This document shows positions 15,823-25,294 of a DNA stretch of 64,000 bases, in pieces. The translations under genes and the position numbers were made by a program. The DNA is from Sphingomonas swuensis. GTDB lineage: Bacteria > Pseudomonadota > Alphaproteobacteria > Sphingomonadales > Sphingomonadaceae. Under the pieces are notes generated by a model. That model worked only from the letters and a program-made list of their open reading frames with translations. It searched no databases and was not told the origin of the DNA. How positions within the stretch are numbered: position 1 is the first letter of the stretch; each line of letters starts with the position of its first letter. The stretch spans positions 332,001 to 396,000 of the forward strand of contig NZ_BAABBQ010000001.1 in assembly GCF_039538045.1 (NCBI RefSeq). The letters run 5' to 3'.

Positions 15823-17643
15823 TTACTCGGCTGCCTCAGCCATCTCGCGCTCGGCCTGCTGGCGCGCCCACATCTCGGAATAGAGCCCGTTGCGGCGCAG
15901 CAACTCGGCGTGGCTGCCCTCCTCGGCCACCCGCCCGTCGTCCAGCACCACGATCCGGTCGGCGTCGACCACCGTCGACAGGCGGTGCGCGATGGTGATG
16001 GTGGTACGCCCGGTCGAGACCGCGCTCAGGGTCGCGAGGATCGCCTCCTCGGTCCGGCTGTCGAGTGCGCTGGTGGCTTCGTCGAGGATCAGGATCGGCG
16101 GGTTCTTGACCAGCGTCCGGGCGATCGCGACCCGCTGCTTCTCGCCGCCCGAAAGCTTCAGCCCGCGTTCGCCGACCCTGGCCTCGAATCCGTCGGGAAG
16201 CGCCTCCACGAAGCGGTCGAGCGAGGCGCCGCGGGTGGCTGCAACCACCTCCGCCTCGCTCGCCTCGTCGCGGCCGTAGGCGATGTTGTACTTGAGCGTG
16301 TCGTTGAACAGCACCGTGTCCTGCGGGACAATCCCGATCGCCGCCCGAAGCGAGGCCTGGGTGACGTCGGTGATGTCCTGGCCGTCGATCGTGATCCTTC
16401 CGGCTTGAGGGTCGTAGAAGCGGAACAGCAGTCGGGCGAGGGTCGACTTGCCCGCGCCGCTCGGCCCGACCACCGCCACCGTCTGCCCGGCCGGGACGTC
16501 GAGCGTCAGTCCCTTGAGGATCTCGCGCCCGTCCTCATAGCCGAAGTGCACGTCCTCGAAGCGGACATGACCCCTGCCGACGGCCAGCGGCGGCGCCCCC
16601 GGCCGGTCGGTGACCTCGGCCGGCGTGTCGAGCAACCGGAACATCTCGTCCATGTCGGTCAGCCCCTGGCGGATCGTCCGATAGACGGTACCGAGCATGT
16701 CGAGCGGGCGGAAGAGCTGCATCAGCAGCGCGTTCACCACCACCACGTCGCCCGCACTGAACTGGCCCCTGCTCCAGCCCCACACGGTATAGGCCATCGC
16801 CCCGCCCATCAGCGCGTTGGTTATCAGGCTCTGCCCGATGTTCATCGCCGCGAGGCTGGTCTCGATCTTGACCGTCGAGCGGGCGAGGCTCTCGACCGCC
16901 CGGCCGTAGAGGCGCCGCTCGCGTTCCTCGGCGTTGAAATACTTGACCGTCTCGAAGTTGAGCAGGCTGTCGACCGCGCGGGCGGTGGCTGCGGTGTCGT
17001 GGCTGGTCCACTCCTCGCGCAGCCGCACCCGCCAGTCGGTCACCGCCTTGGTGAACCAGACGTAGGCGACCACCGCCACCGCTGTCGCCGCCACAAGGCC
17101 CGGTCCGAAGCCGGTCCAGAACAGCACCGCGACGATCGCCAGCTGGAGCAGGGTCGGGGCAAGATTGAACAGCAGGAAATAGAGCATCATGTCGATGCTC
17201 TTGCTCCCGCGCTCGATGATCTTGGTCACCGCGCCGGTCCGCCGCTCGAGGTGGAAGCGGAGCGACAGGCCATGGAGGTGGGCGAAGGTCCGCTCGGACA
17301 GCATCCGCGTCGCTTCCTGCCCGACGGTCTCGAAGATCCCGTTACGCAGATTGTCGAGCAGCACCCCGCCGAAGCGGGCCGCGGCATAGGCGGCGACCAG
17401 CGCCATCACGACGCTTGCCGCCCCGGACTGGCCTGCGGTCATCCGGTCGACCGCCATTCCCAATGCACGCGGCATTACGAGGGTGGTGAGCAGGATGCTC
17501 GCGACCACCATGAGGAAGGAGACGACGACGCGCAGCTTGAGGCCCGGCGCGCCTTCCGGCCACAGATAGGGCAGGAAGCGGGCGAGGACCTTGAAGCCGC
17601 TGCGTTCGCGGGGGCCAGTCTGCTGTTCGGTGGCGGGGGGCAT
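15823..17643 (-). CDS. Atm1/HMT1-type ABC exporter
   Basis: A 606-aa half-transporter: six membrane spans (about 38-330), then a nucleotide-binding domain with Walker A GPSGAGKS (393-400), signature LSGGEKQR and Walker B ILILDEATSALD. The segment DSLLNFETVKYFNAE (225-239) is the hallmark of the mitochondrial Atm1/ABCB7 and bacterial HMT1 group, which export glutathione-bound sulfur or heavy-metal conjugates. Length is normal. It probably works as a homodimer in the inner membrane. It is a single-gene unit and the start at 17643 matches the usual N-terminus. Confidence 0.93.
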   Translation of the reverse strand: MPPATEQQTGPRERSGFKVLARFLPYLWPEGAPGLKLRVVVSFLMVVASILLTTLVMPRALGMAVDRMTAGQSGAASVVMALVAAYAAARFGGVLLDNLRNGIFETVGQEATRMLSERTFAHLHGLSLRFHLERRTGAVTKIIERGSKSIDMMLYFLLFNLAPTLLQLAIVAVLFWTGFGPGLVAATAVAVVAYVWFTKAVTDWRVRLREEWTSHDTAATARAVDSLLNFETVKYFNAEERERRLYGRAVESLARSTVKIETSLAAMNIGQSLITNALMGGAMAYTVWGWSRGQFSAGDVVVVNALLMQLFRPLDMLGTVYRTIRQGLTDMDEMFRLLDTPAEVTDRPGAPPLAVGRGHVRFEDVHFGYEDGREILKGLTLDVPAGQTVAVVGPSGAGKSTLARLLFRFYDPQAGRITIDGQDITDVTQASLRAAIGIVPQDTVLFNDTLKYNIAYGRDEASEAEVVAATRGASLDRFVEALPDGFEARVGERGLKLSGGEKQRVAIARTLVKNPPILILDEATSALDSRTEEAILATLSAVSTGRTTITIAHRLSTVVDADRIVVLDDGRVAEEGSHAELLRRNGLYSEMWARQQAEREMAEAAE

Positions 17644-17758
17644 CGACGCCTAACGTAGGAAGTCGCCGGCCTGCCGCCAAATCGCCAGCCGAAATGACTG
17701 GAACCACAAGGTTATTCCCCCGTTCTCGGTTGCAAGTCACCTCACGGGGTTAAGCATC

Positions 17759-18010
17759 ATGGGTCCGGTTTCTTACGTCATTGCCATCCTGGGTTGCGCC
17801 GACGGCGGCGCCGCCTGCCAGCAGGTCGCCGTTGCGCCCGCCCGCTACGAGAGCGCCGCCGCCTGCGAAGCCAATACGATGAACGTCCTGGCGGGTAGCA
17901 CTGACCTCGACTTCCCGACCCTTCTCGCCCGCTGCCAGTCGGCCAAGAGCCCGGCGGCCGTCCAGCGCGTCCCGGCGCGCAAGTCGGGTCAGGTCGTCAA
18001 GGAAGGCTGA
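17759..18010 (+). CDS. Small hypothetical protein upstream of the SDR gene
   Basis: An 83-aa protein with cysteines at 13, 20, 36 and 59 and a mildly hydrophobic N-terminus (MGPVSYVIAILGC). No family is recognised. It ends 3 bases before the SDR start, which suggests co-transcription. The pattern of spaced cysteines could indicate disulfides or metal binding, but no known motif fits. Confidence 0.6.
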   Translation: MGPVSYVIAILGCADGGAACQQVAVAPARYESAAACEANTMNVLAGSTDLDFPTLLARCQSAKSPAAVQRVPARKSGQVVKEG

Positions 18011-18013
18011 TCC

Positions 18014-18871
18014 ATGGCCGAGACGATCGATCCGCCGACCCGCGAAGAGCCGGCGCTTCCCGGCTCCGAGCGCGAGCTTGATCCCAAGCCCGAGTGGCAG
18101 CCCCGCTACCCGGGTTCGGGTCGGCTCAAAGGCAAGGTGGCGATCGTCACCGGCGCCGACAGCGGCATCGGCCGCGCCGTCGCGGTGCTCTATGCGCGAG
18201 AAGGCGCCGACGTCGCCATCCTCTATCTCAACGAGCATGACGACGCCCGCGACACGCAGAAGCTCGTCGAGGCCGAAGGCCGGCGCGCCATCTGCATTCC
18301 CGGCGACCTCGGCGACCGCGACTTCTGCTTCAAGGCGGTGCAGCAGGTCGTCGACACCTTCGGCAAGCTCGACGTGCTGGTGAACAATGCCGGCGAGCAG
18401 CATCCCGACGAGAAGATCGAGGACATCACCGAGGCGCAGCTCCGGCGGACCTTCCAGACCAACATCTTCTCGATGTTCTTCATGGTCCAGGCGGCAATGC
18501 CGCACCTCAAGGAAGGTGCGGCGATCGTCAATTGCACGTCGGAGACGATGTACAAGGGCGCCCCGATCCTGCTCGACTATTCATCGACCAAGGGCGCGAT
18601 CACGGCGTTCACCCGAAGCCTCGCCAAGAACCTCGTCGAACAGGGGATCCGGGTGAACGGCGTCGCGCCGGGGCCGATCTGGACCCCGCTCAATCCGTTC
18701 GGCGGTCAGCCCAAGGAAAAGATGCCCGAGTTCGGCAAGGACACGCCGATGGGCCGGCCGGGCCAGCCCAACGAGGTCGCGCCGAGCTTCCTGTTCCTCG
18801 CCTGCGAGGACTCCAGCTACATGACCGGGCAGGTGCTCCACCCCGACGGGGGCAACACCGTTTCGAGCTGA
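18014..18871 (+). CDS. Short-chain dehydrogenase/reductase (YghA-like)
   Basis: A 285-aa classical SDR with a roughly 38-aa N-terminal extension (EEPALPGSERELDPKPEWQP) typical of the YghA/glucose-ribitol dehydrogenase group. It has the nucleotide motif TGADSGIG (46-53), NNAG (124-127), catalytic Ser176 and the Y189-x3-K193 pair in YSSTK. These proteins reduce or oxidise sugar alcohols or aldehydes with NAD(P) and are often stress-induced. The substrate is unknown. It is convergent with the DUF4402 gene, three bases apart. Confidence 0.9.
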   Translation: MAETIDPPTREEPALPGSERELDPKPEWQPRYPGSGRLKGKVAIVTGADSGIGRAVAVLYAREGADVAILYLNEHDDARDTQKLVEAEGRRAICIPGDLGDRDFCFKAVQQVVDTFGKLDVLVNNAGEQHPDEKIEDITEAQLRRTFQTNIFSMFFMVQAAMPHLKEGAAIVNCTSETMYKGAPILLDYSSTKGAITAFTRSLAKNLVEQGIRVNGVAPGPIWTPLNPFGGQPKEKMPEFGKDTPMGRPGQPNEVAPSFLFLACEDSSYMTGQVLHPDGGNTVSS

Positions 18872-18874
18872 CGA

Positions 18875-19396
18875 TTACTGGTAGGCGACCTGGATATCGA
18901 TCGTCCCGCTGTACAGCCCGTCCGGGGTGGTCGGCGTGATGACGAAGCTTCCCCCGACCTCGAACAGCACGCCCGGATTGCCGCTGTTGTCGATCGTCAC
19001 CGACGTCGGAAAGGTGGGGGTCAGCGTCAGGCTGCCACCGTTCGATCCGGTCAATGCGTAGGTCGGGCTGCTCGAGCTGATGATCACCTGCTGGTTGTTG
19101 GTCCCGTTCACCCGATATTGCGCGGTCGAGAAGGTGCCCGAGCATGTCAGCGCCGGGCCAGTCCCGCAGGTCCGCCCCGCCGGCGCGACCCGCACCGTCT
19201 GGTTGGTCGTCACGCTGCTCATCACGATGGTGCCGAAGTTCAAATTGCGCACGACCGACAGCTGGAGCGGCTTCAACACCTTGACGTTGGCGGTCGGCTT
19301 GGTGCCGCTCACGCTGACGGGCGCGGCGAGGGCTTGCCCGGACGCCAGTCCGAGCGCGGCCAGGCCAACGAGGGCCGAACGCTTTGCCATGCTCAT
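18875..19396 (-). CDS. Secreted DUF4402 protein (copy 3)
   Basis: A 173-aa protein with a signal peptide (to about residue 25, LGLASGQALA). It carries the family landmarks RNLNFGTIVM near the N-terminus and DGLYSGTIDIQVAY at the end, plus two cysteines (in RTCGTG and LTCSGT) that probably form a disulfide. The ATG at 19394-19396 follows a GGGGAT ribosome-binding site; the longer frame from 19429 is not needed. It lies directly downstream of copy 4 on the same strand. Confidence 0.8.
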   Translation of the reverse strand: MSMAKRSALVGLAALGLASGQALAAPVSVSGTKPTANVKVLKPLQLSVVRNLNFGTIVMSSVTTNQTVRVAPAGRTCGTGPALTCSGTFSTAQYRVNGTNNQQVIISSSSPTYALTGSNGGSLTLTPTFPTSVTIDNSGNPGVLFEVGGSFVITPTTPDGLYSGTIDIQVAYQ

Positions 19397-19491
19397 TGTC
19401 GATCCCCACAATCGCCGGTGAGACAACACCGTAACCGGTGCATTAACCCCAGCGGCTTACCGACCTGTCTCATCTTATGGTTAATGCCGAA

Positions 19492-20004
19492 TTAGAGATA
19501 TTCGACGGTGATCGGCACGTCGCCGCGATACTGGCCCTCGGCATCACCCGAGACGCTGAGCTCGCCGCCGAAGCGCACCCGAAGGCGCCCTTCGCCATCG
19601 AGCCGCGGAGCGGCCGGGAGATCGCTGACGATATGCCCGATGCTGAGCGTGCCGCTGTTCCCGAACAGGTCGATCCGCCCCGGCAGGTCGACCCGGATGC
19701 TCCGCCCGGCCTCGCCGCGGATGATGACTTCCCCACTCATCGCTCTCGCGGTCAGCCCCTCGAGCGCACCGCTGGTTCCGCGGCCGCCGTCGGGGGTCAG
19801 GCGGGCGGTCCCCCCGGCCGGACCGGTCAGCACGACCTGGTCGAAGTCGAGGCTGGTCTGTACCTCGAGCGCCACCGGCCCGGTGGGCACGTCACCCGGC
19901 GCGGTCAGGCTCTCGCCGCCGCTGCACAGGCGGCATTGCGCCGCCGCCGGGGTCGCGCCCGACAGGCTCACGGCTAGACCGAGCAGGGGGAGGAGCCTCC
20001 ACAT
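19492..20004 (-). CDS. Secreted DUF4402-like protein (copy 4)
   Basis: A 170-aa protein with a signal peptide ([17 protein letters not shown] to AAAQ), followed at once by a C-x2-C pair (QCRLCSGG). The landmarks are weaker than in the other copies but present: [10 protein letters not shown] and [15 protein letters not shown]. The ATG at 20002-20004 has GGGAG upstream; an upstream start at 20058 would bury the signal peptide. It is transcribed toward copy 3 with a 95-base gap. Family assignment is moderate because of the divergence. Confidence 0.7.
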   Translation of the reverse strand: MWRLLPLLGLAVSLSGATPAAAQCRLCSGGESLTAPGDVPTGPVALEVQTSLDFDQVVLTGPAGGTARLTPDGGRGTSGALEGLTARAMSGEVIIRGEAGRSIRVDLPGRIDLFGNSGTLSIGHIVSDLPAAPRLDGEGRLRVRFGGELSVSGDAEGQYRGDVPITVEYL

Positions 20005-20109
20005 GCTCCCGCGATAGCTCCAATTTGGTGTAAGTTCGGTAAACCCGGCGCTAACCATTGGCGCGGCCGCGCCTGCTCACCATATTTGAAGGCAAGGAGA
20101 TCCAACCCG

Positions 20110-20538
20110 ATGAGCGAACAGCACGACAAGGCCGCGACGGCCGCCGACATGCCGACCAGCGAGGCCGAATGGCGCGAGAAGCTGGGTCCGGAGCGCTACC
20201 GTATCCTCCGCCAGCACGGCACCGAGGCGCCGTGGACCGGCGAACTGCTCGGCAACAAGGACAAGGGCGAATATGTCTGCGCGGGCTGCGGGGCGCCTTT
20301 GTTCGAGAGCGACACCAAATATGAGAGCGGCAGCGGCTGGCCGAGCTTCACTGCTCCGGTCGCCGACCAGGCCGTCGCGAACATCGAGGACGACAGCCAC
20401 GGCATGCACCGCGTCGAAGTGCGCTGCGCCCGCTGCCAAGGGCATCTCGGCCATGTCTTCCCCGATGGGCCGGGGCCTGAGGGCCTGCGCTACTGCATCA
20501 ACTCGGCAAGCCTGGACTTCCACGCCAAGGAAGACTGA
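20110..20538 (+). CDS. msrB: Peptide-methionine (R)-S-oxide reductase MsrB
   Basis: A 142-aa repair enzyme that reduces methionine-R-sulfoxide. It has the two zinc-binding C-x2-C pairs (CAGCG, CARCQ), the motif SGSGWPSF and the catalytic RYCINSASL with Cys near the C-terminus, and the GHVFPDGP segment. AAGGAGA at 20094-20100 fixes the start at 20110 rather than the in-frame codon at 20086. Length is typical for a stand-alone MsrB. No signal peptide, so it is cytoplasmic. Confidence 0.96.
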   Translation: MSEQHDKAATAADMPTSEAEWREKLGPERYRILRQHGTEAPWTGELLGNKDKGEYVCAGCGAPLFESDTKYESGSGWPSFTAPVADQAVANIEDDSHGMHRVEVRCARCQGHLGHVFPDGPGPEGLRYCINSASLDFHAKED

Positions 20539-20547
20539 CGCGCCTGC

Positions 20548-20979
20548 CTAGTGGAGGAGGCGCTGGAATCCCTCGGCCGGAACGGGGCCGCCGGTCGCGG
20601 CGGTCGCGAGATGGCGGCCGTGCGCAAGGGCCAGCGTCAGCTCGGCATAGAGCCGGTCCCAGAAGGGCTGCGGGACGCGCAGTGCTTCGGCATGCTGGAA
20701 CAGCTCCACCGCGGCCTCGCCGCCGTCGGAGGCCAGCCGCAGCCGGCAGCCGAGCAGGCCACCGCACATCTCGTCGGCCAGCTCACCCCTGGTCGCGAGG
20801 CGGGCATTCATCAGGAAGCCGGCGAGCAATTCAGCGCCGTAGAGGTCGAGCAGGACCGGTTCCTTGCCGGGGCGCTCGGGATCGCTCAGCTGAATGACCA
20901 TCGCCTCGTCGGCCGAGCCGCGGTCGAGGCCGATCCGCAGTCGACGCCCGGAAGCGTGGACGATGTCTCGGATGCGCAT
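20548..20979 (-). CDS. Hypothetical protein next to the flagellin gene
   Basis: A 143-aa soluble protein, mildly acidic, beginning MRIRDIVHASGRRLRIGLDR. No family is recognised. It lies about 110 bases downstream of fliC on the same strand and is convergent with msrB. Several flagellar clusters carry small uncharacterised proteins near fliC, but nothing in this sequence (no FlaF/FlbT-like pattern that I can see) ties it to flagella. Confidence 0.6.
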   Translation of the reverse strand: MRIRDIVHASGRRLRIGLDRGSADEAMVIQLSDPERPGKEPVLLDLYGAELLAGFLMNARLATRGELADEMCGGLLGCRLRLASDGGEAAVELFQHAEALRVPQPFWDRLYAELTLALAHGRHLATAATGGPVPAEGFQRLLH

Positions 20980-21022
20980 GTCACATTCCCTGTCAGGCGT
21001 CGCGCGAACCTAGGACGCGAAG

Positions 21023-21050
21023 GGCCGGAGCGATGGTCGTCGCCCCGGCC
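21023..21050 (-). terminator. Possible terminator hairpin after fliC
   Basis: GGCCGG (21023-21028) pairs with CCGGCC (21045-21050), with partly complementary GAGCGA and TCGTCG inside. It lies about 45 bases past the fliC stop. No T-tract follows on the fliC strand, so it is only a candidate. Confidence 0.3.
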
Positions 21051-21092
21051 CCCGCATCATCGACCGCGAGGCCGGTGAGGCATGCGTTCCGC

Positions 21093-21944
21093 TTAGCGGA
21101 ACAACGACATGATCGCCTGCGGCGACTGGTTGGCGATCGACAGCGCCTGGATGCCGAGCTGCTGCTTGACCTGCAGGGCCTGCAGCTTCGCGCTCTCCTT
21201 CGCCAGGTCGGCGTCGACGAGGTTGCCGACCGATGCCTCGACCACGTCGCTGAGCTTGCTCGAGAAGGCGAGCTGCGAGTCGATCCGGCGCGCGGCCGAG
21301 CCGAGCGAGGACAGCGAGGTCTTGAGGTTGTTCTGGCTGGTGGTCAGCGTCTCGACCATCGTCTGCGCATTGGCCTGGGTCGAGATGTCGCCCGCAGCGG
21401 CGACGGTGATGACCGAACCGCCAAGGTCGAGCCCCTGGTTGGCGACGCTCAGCGCATCGGGCTGCCAGCCCGCGGTCGTACCATCGCCATCCTGCACCGA
21501 CTGGAGCGCCGCGACGCTTCCGCCGCCCGCCTTGAGGATGTTGGTGCCGTTGAAGTCCGACGAGTTGACCACCGTGGTGATGCGGTCGCGCAGGGCCACG
21601 AAGTCCTGGTTGATCGCGTCGCGGCTGGCCTGGTCGATCGTGTCGGCGGCCTCATAGGCCTTCTTCTTCATCTCGATCAGGATGTCGGAGACCTGCTCGG
21701 CGCCGGCAACGGCGACGTCGGTCACCGACTTGGCGCGGTTGAGGCTGTTCGACACGGCCTTGAGGCCATTCATGTCGCTACGCAGCGTCTGGGCGATCGC
21801 GAAGGCGGCGCTGTCGTCCTTGGTCGAGCCGACATTGTAGCCCGAGTTGATCCGGCTCTGCGTCTGGGCGAGGCCCTTGTTGGTCGAAGCCAGGCTCTGC
21901 AGGGCGGCCATCGCGCCGACGTTGGTGTTCACGGTAAAGGACAT
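21093..21944 (-). CDS. fliC: Flagellin
   Basis: A 283-aa flagellin with the two conserved coiled-coil ends that form the filament core: an N-terminal MSFTVNTNVGAMAALQSLAS with LNRAKSV, and a C-terminal LQVKQQLGIQALSIANQSPQ ending in LFR. The variable surface domain is short, as in many alphaproteobacterial flagellins. It starts after an AAGGA site and a leader of about 150 bases carrying two hairpins. The frame is intact, unlike two other genes of this locus. Filament assembly would need a complete basal body, which this locus cannot supply alone. Confidence 0.95.
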   Translation of the reverse strand: MSFTVNTNVGAMAALQSLASTNKGLAQTQSRINSGYNVGSTKDDSAAFAIAQTLRSDMNGLKAVSNSLNRAKSVTDVAVAGAEQVSDILIEMKKKAYEAADTIDQASRDAINQDFVALRDRITTVVNSSDFNGTNILKAGGGSVAALQSVQDGDGTTAGWQPDALSVANQGLDLGGSVITVAAAGDISTQANAQTMVETLTTSQNNLKTSLSSLGSAARRIDSQLAFSSKLSDVVEASVGNLVDADLAKESAKLQALQVKQQLGIQALSIANQSPQAIMSLFR

Positions 21945-21969
21945 GCTGTGGGTTCCTTCTGGAAGCTAC

Positions 21970-22011
21970 GGCCGCTTCTGCGGCCTGGGGATGGCAGGCC
22001 AGGACGGCCTG
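21970..22011 (-). promoter_or_regulatory. Two tandem hairpins in the fliC leader
   Basis: GGCCGC-TTCT-GCGGCC (21970-21985) and CAGGCC-AGGAC-GGCCTG (21995-22011) lie just upstream of the fliC ribosome-binding site. Folding of the leader could limit translation. In Caulobacter the flagellin leader is the target of the regulator FlbT, which gives a precedent for control at this point; no FlbT gene is in the window. Confidence 0.45.
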
Positions 22012-22101
22012 TCCTTTCCTTGTGGAGGGCTCCCCGCCGGTTCGGTCGCAAGAGGCGTATTTTGATGGTTGGCAGCAGGTTAACGGCGCGCGCGGCGGTC
22101 G

Positions 22102-22833
22102 TCAGAAGGGGAAGAGCGCGTCGAACAGCTGCTGACCCCAACGTGCCGACTGCGCGCTGCTGAGCTGACCGCGGCCGCCGTACAGGACCCGCGCCTCGGC
22201 GATCCGGTCGTGCCGCACGCTATTGTCGCGGGCGATGTCGGAAGGCCGCACGATTCCGGTGATGACCAGCTCGCGAAGCTCGTTGTTGACCCGCATCTCC
22301 TGTCGGCCGCGAACCACCAGATTGCCGTTCGGAAGGACTTCGGTGACGAGCGCGGCTAGGGTCATGTTGATCGTCTCGCCGCGGGTGATCTTGCCCGCGC
22401 CAGACGAGCGGCTGTCCGAAGTCCCGTCGATCGAGGCCGAGGTGGCCGAACCCGGGACGATCCGGTCGAGCAGCTTGTCGAGGCCGAGCAGGCCGGCGAT
22501 CCCGGCATTCTCTCCGCCGCCGCGCTGGCGCTCGCTGCGATTGTCGAACGAGGCATTGTCGGCGACCGAGATGCGGATGGTCAGCAGGTCGCCGCGGGCG
22601 CGGGCACGATTGTCGGAGAAGAGCGAGGCCGCGCCTTCGCGGAACAGCGATGCGCTCGGGGCCGGGGCGACCGGGACCGACGCGGTGGCGATCGACCGCT
22701 CGACCGCGGGGGCGGGAACGTCGGTCGGAACGGAGAAGCGCGGGGGCCGGCCGATGCTGGCAACCTTGCCCGCGATGCTGCAGCCACCGAGGGCAAGGCT
22801 TGCGGCGGCGAGAAGACAGGGGGAGCGGGGCAT
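22102..22833 (-). CDS. flgH: Flagellar L-ring protein FlgH
   Basis: A 243-aa outer membrane lipoprotein that forms the L-ring around the flagellar rod. The lipobox ALGGC places the lipidated cysteine at residue 18. Family segments include SLFSDNRARARGDLLTIRI, ITRGETINMTLAALVTEVLPNGNL, GRQEMRVNNELREL and the C-terminal ARVLYGGRGQLSSAQ. Length is normal. It is separated from flgA by 25 bases. flgI, which usually follows flgH, is missing and fliC comes next instead. Confidence 0.93.
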   Translation of the reverse strand: MPRSPCLLAAASLALGGCSIAGKVASIGRPPRFSVPTDVPAPAVERSIATASVPVAPAPSASLFREGAASLFSDNRARARGDLLTIRISVADNASFDNRSERQRGGGENAGIAGLLGLDKLLDRIVPGSATSASIDGTSDSRSSGAGKITRGETINMTLAALVTEVLPNGNLVVRGRQEMRVNNELRELVITGIVRPSDIARDNSVRHDRIAEARVLYGGRGQLSSAQSARWGQQLFDALFPF

Positions 22834-22858
22834 CGAGCGGCCTTTCAATGGGAAGCAA

Positions 22859-23136
22859 TCAGGGGGTGAAGAGGCGAACCTCGCCGTTGTTCTCGACCAC
22901 CCCGTCAAGGGTTCGGCGGGTGGCAAGCGCGACCACCCGGATCCGCTGGCCGAGCTGGCCGTCGGACAGCGCGCGACCCGCGGTGGCGATGCGAAGCGCG
23001 CCCGAGCGGATGAGAAGCGTGACCGGCTGCCCGCGGCGGACCAGCCGTTCCTCGACCGGAGCGGATGCAGGCGGCGTCTCGGCGATCGGCGCGAGCGGGT
23101 CTGGCGTGGCGAGCACCAGGGCAAGCAGCAGCGCGC

Positions 23137-23140
<4 letters not shown>
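22859..23140 (-). CDS. flgA: Short FlgA-like P-ring chaperone
   Basis: A 93-aa protein from a GTG overlapping the flgG stop (GTGA). Residues 1-17 (SALLLALVLATPDPLA) look like a short signal peptide. Residues 33-93 (LVRRGQPVTLLIRSGALRI ... ALATRRTLDGVVENNGEVRL) match the C-terminal SAF domain of FlgA, the periplasmic chaperone for P-ring assembly. Most FlgA proteins are 130-240 aa and carry an extra N-terminal domain, absent here. It may be a natural minimal form or a truncated remnant; neighbours with clear lesions favour caution. Confidence 0.8.
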
Positions 23141-23922
<782 letters not shown>

Positions 23923-23945
23923 GGCGGTCTCTCCCGGGCTGGTGG

Positions 23946-24689
23946 TTAGTTGCGGAAGGCGCCGAGCCGCTGGATGGCGGTGCGGCGAAGGTCGTTGAGT
24001 GCGTCGCCCATGCGCTGGCTCGACTGGTAGGCGCGCAGGATCTGGATCATCGCGGTCGTCTCGGCGACGGGCTGCACGTTGCTCGCCTCGAGCCCGCCGC
24101 TGCGCAGCCGCGTCTCGGTCGGGGCGAGCAGCCGCCCGCCGTTGCCGTTAAATAGCCCGTCGCCCCGCGGGGTGACGCTCCGCTCGTCGGCGAACACCGT
24201 GATCCCGAGGCGGCCGAGCGGGCCGTCGGGACCGTCAACCGAACCGTCGCGCCCGATGCGGAGACGCCCCTGCGCTTCCGGCGGGACCGTCACCGGCTGG
24301 CCATTGTCGCCGAGGACGGGAAGGCCGGCGGGCGTGACGATGCGCCCGTCTTCAAGGATGGCGAGGTTGCCGGCGCGGGTGAAGGCGGTGCTTCCGTCGG
24401 GCAGGCCGACCGACAGGTAGCCGGGCCCTTCGATCGCGAGGTCGAGCGGGTTGCCGGTGGTGGTGAAGGCCCCCTCGGCCGTGTCGTGGATGGCGCCGAA
24501 GTCGAGCACGAAGGAGACGTCGCGAGCGGCGGCATCGGTGCCTTCGCTGCGGCGCAGGGTTTCTTCGAACATCGGCTGTTCGCGCTTGAAGCCGGTGGTG
24601 CTGACGTTGGCGAGATTGTTCGCGACCACGTCCATCCGCCGCCTCAGAGCCGTGTCGTGGCTCAGCAGCACATAGGCGGGAATGTCCAT
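23946..24689 (-). CDS. flgF: Flagellar basal-body rod protein FlgF
   Basis: A 247-aa rod protein of the proximal rod. It has the N-terminal rod motif (LLSHDTALRRRMDVVANNLANVST, compressed), the middle segment DLAIEGPGYLSVGLPDGSTA and the C-terminal SNVQPVAETTAMIQILRAYQ. Length is normal and the frame is intact. It lies 23 bases ahead of flgG and is divergent from fliL across a 104-base gap. flgB, flgC and flgE, which normally accompany it, are absent. Confidence 0.92.
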   Translation of the reverse strand: MDIPAYVLLSHDTALRRRMDVVANNLANVSTTGFKREQPMFEETLRRSEGTDAAARDVSFVLDFGAIHDTAEGAFTTTGNPLDLAIEGPGYLSVGLPDGSTAFTRAGNLAILEDGRIVTPAGLPVLGDNGQPVTVPPEAQGRLRIGRDGSVDGPDGPLGRLGITVFADERSVTPRGDGLFNGNGGRLLAPTETRLRSGGLEASNVQPVAETTAMIQILRAYQSSQRMGDALNDLRRTAIQRLGAFRN

Positions 24690-24755
24690 GAGGGCTCCTC
24701 GTCACACCGCGACCGCCCGTCGCATCCTTCCTCAATGATAGTTGGACAGCGGCCC

Positions 24756-24771
24756 TGCCGGTCGCGAGCCA
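24756..24771 (-). promoter_or_regulatory. Weak sigma-54-like promoter before flgF
   Basis: On the minus strand TGGCTCGCGACCGGCA has the GG-N10-GC spacing of a -24/-12 element and matches TGGC in the first half; the -12 half is poor (GGC for TTGC). It lies about 67 bases upstream of the flgF start. Sigma-54 control of rod genes is known in Caulobacter. Only a candidate. Confidence 0.25.
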
Positions 24772-24793
24772 TTGAAAGCGCTGGGGACACGGG

Positions 24794-25294
24794 ATGAGCG
24801 AGGCGGCGACCGAGCCGGAGGATAAGGAGGAGGAGGCTCCGGCTGAAGCTCCGCCGCCACCCGGCAAGAAGAAGCGCCTGATCCTGATCATCGCCGCGGT
24901 CGTCGTGCTTGCGCTCGGCGGAGGCGGAGGCTGGTACTTCCTCTCGGGAGGGGAAGAAACCGAGACCGCCGACCATGAAGCGGAGGAAGCGCCTGAGGCC
25001 TTCGTCGACGTTCCTCCGATCCAGGTGTCGATGCGGGCGGCGGACGGAAGCAGCCGGATGCTCAAGCTGCATGTCATGCTGGTCCCCGGCTCGCTCACCG
25101 AGGAGGAACTGACTCATCGCCTGCCGCAGCTGATCGACCGCTACCAGCCCTTTCTCCGCGAGCTTCGGCCGGAGGACCTCGCCGGCTCGGCGGCCACCTT
25201 CCGGGTCAAGGAGGAGTTGCTGATCCGCTCCAACCAGGCGCTCGGGGTCGGCTCGGTTCGCGACGTCCTGATCCAGGACCTGATGCAGGGATGA
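24794..25294 (+). CDS. fliL: Flagellar basal-body-associated protein FliL
   Basis: A 166-aa inner membrane protein. The N-terminus is acidic and Pro-rich, one span follows at about 28-50 (LILIIAAVVVLALGGGGGWY), then a periplasmic domain with the family segment VDVPPIQVSM and KEELLIRSNQALG. FliL supports stator function at the motor. The frame is intact. Its stop overlaps an ATG at 25291 (ATGA). In most flagellar clusters that next gene is fliM, but here the following open frame turns into flgD. Confidence 0.88.
   Translation: MSEAATEPEDKEEEAPAEAPPPPGKKKRLILIIAAVVVLALGGGGGWYFLSGGEETETADHEAEEAPEAFVDVPPIQVSMRAADGSSRMLKLHVMLVPGSLTEEELTHRLPQLIDRYQPFLRELRPEDLAGSAATFRVKEELLIRSNQALGVGSVRDVLIQDLMQG

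Noticed and set aside
24708..24766. Inverted arms CGCGACCG/CGGTCGCG between flgF and fliL
   Set aside because: The 43-base spacer is too long for a usual operator, and such GC-rich 8-mers recur by chance at this base composition.
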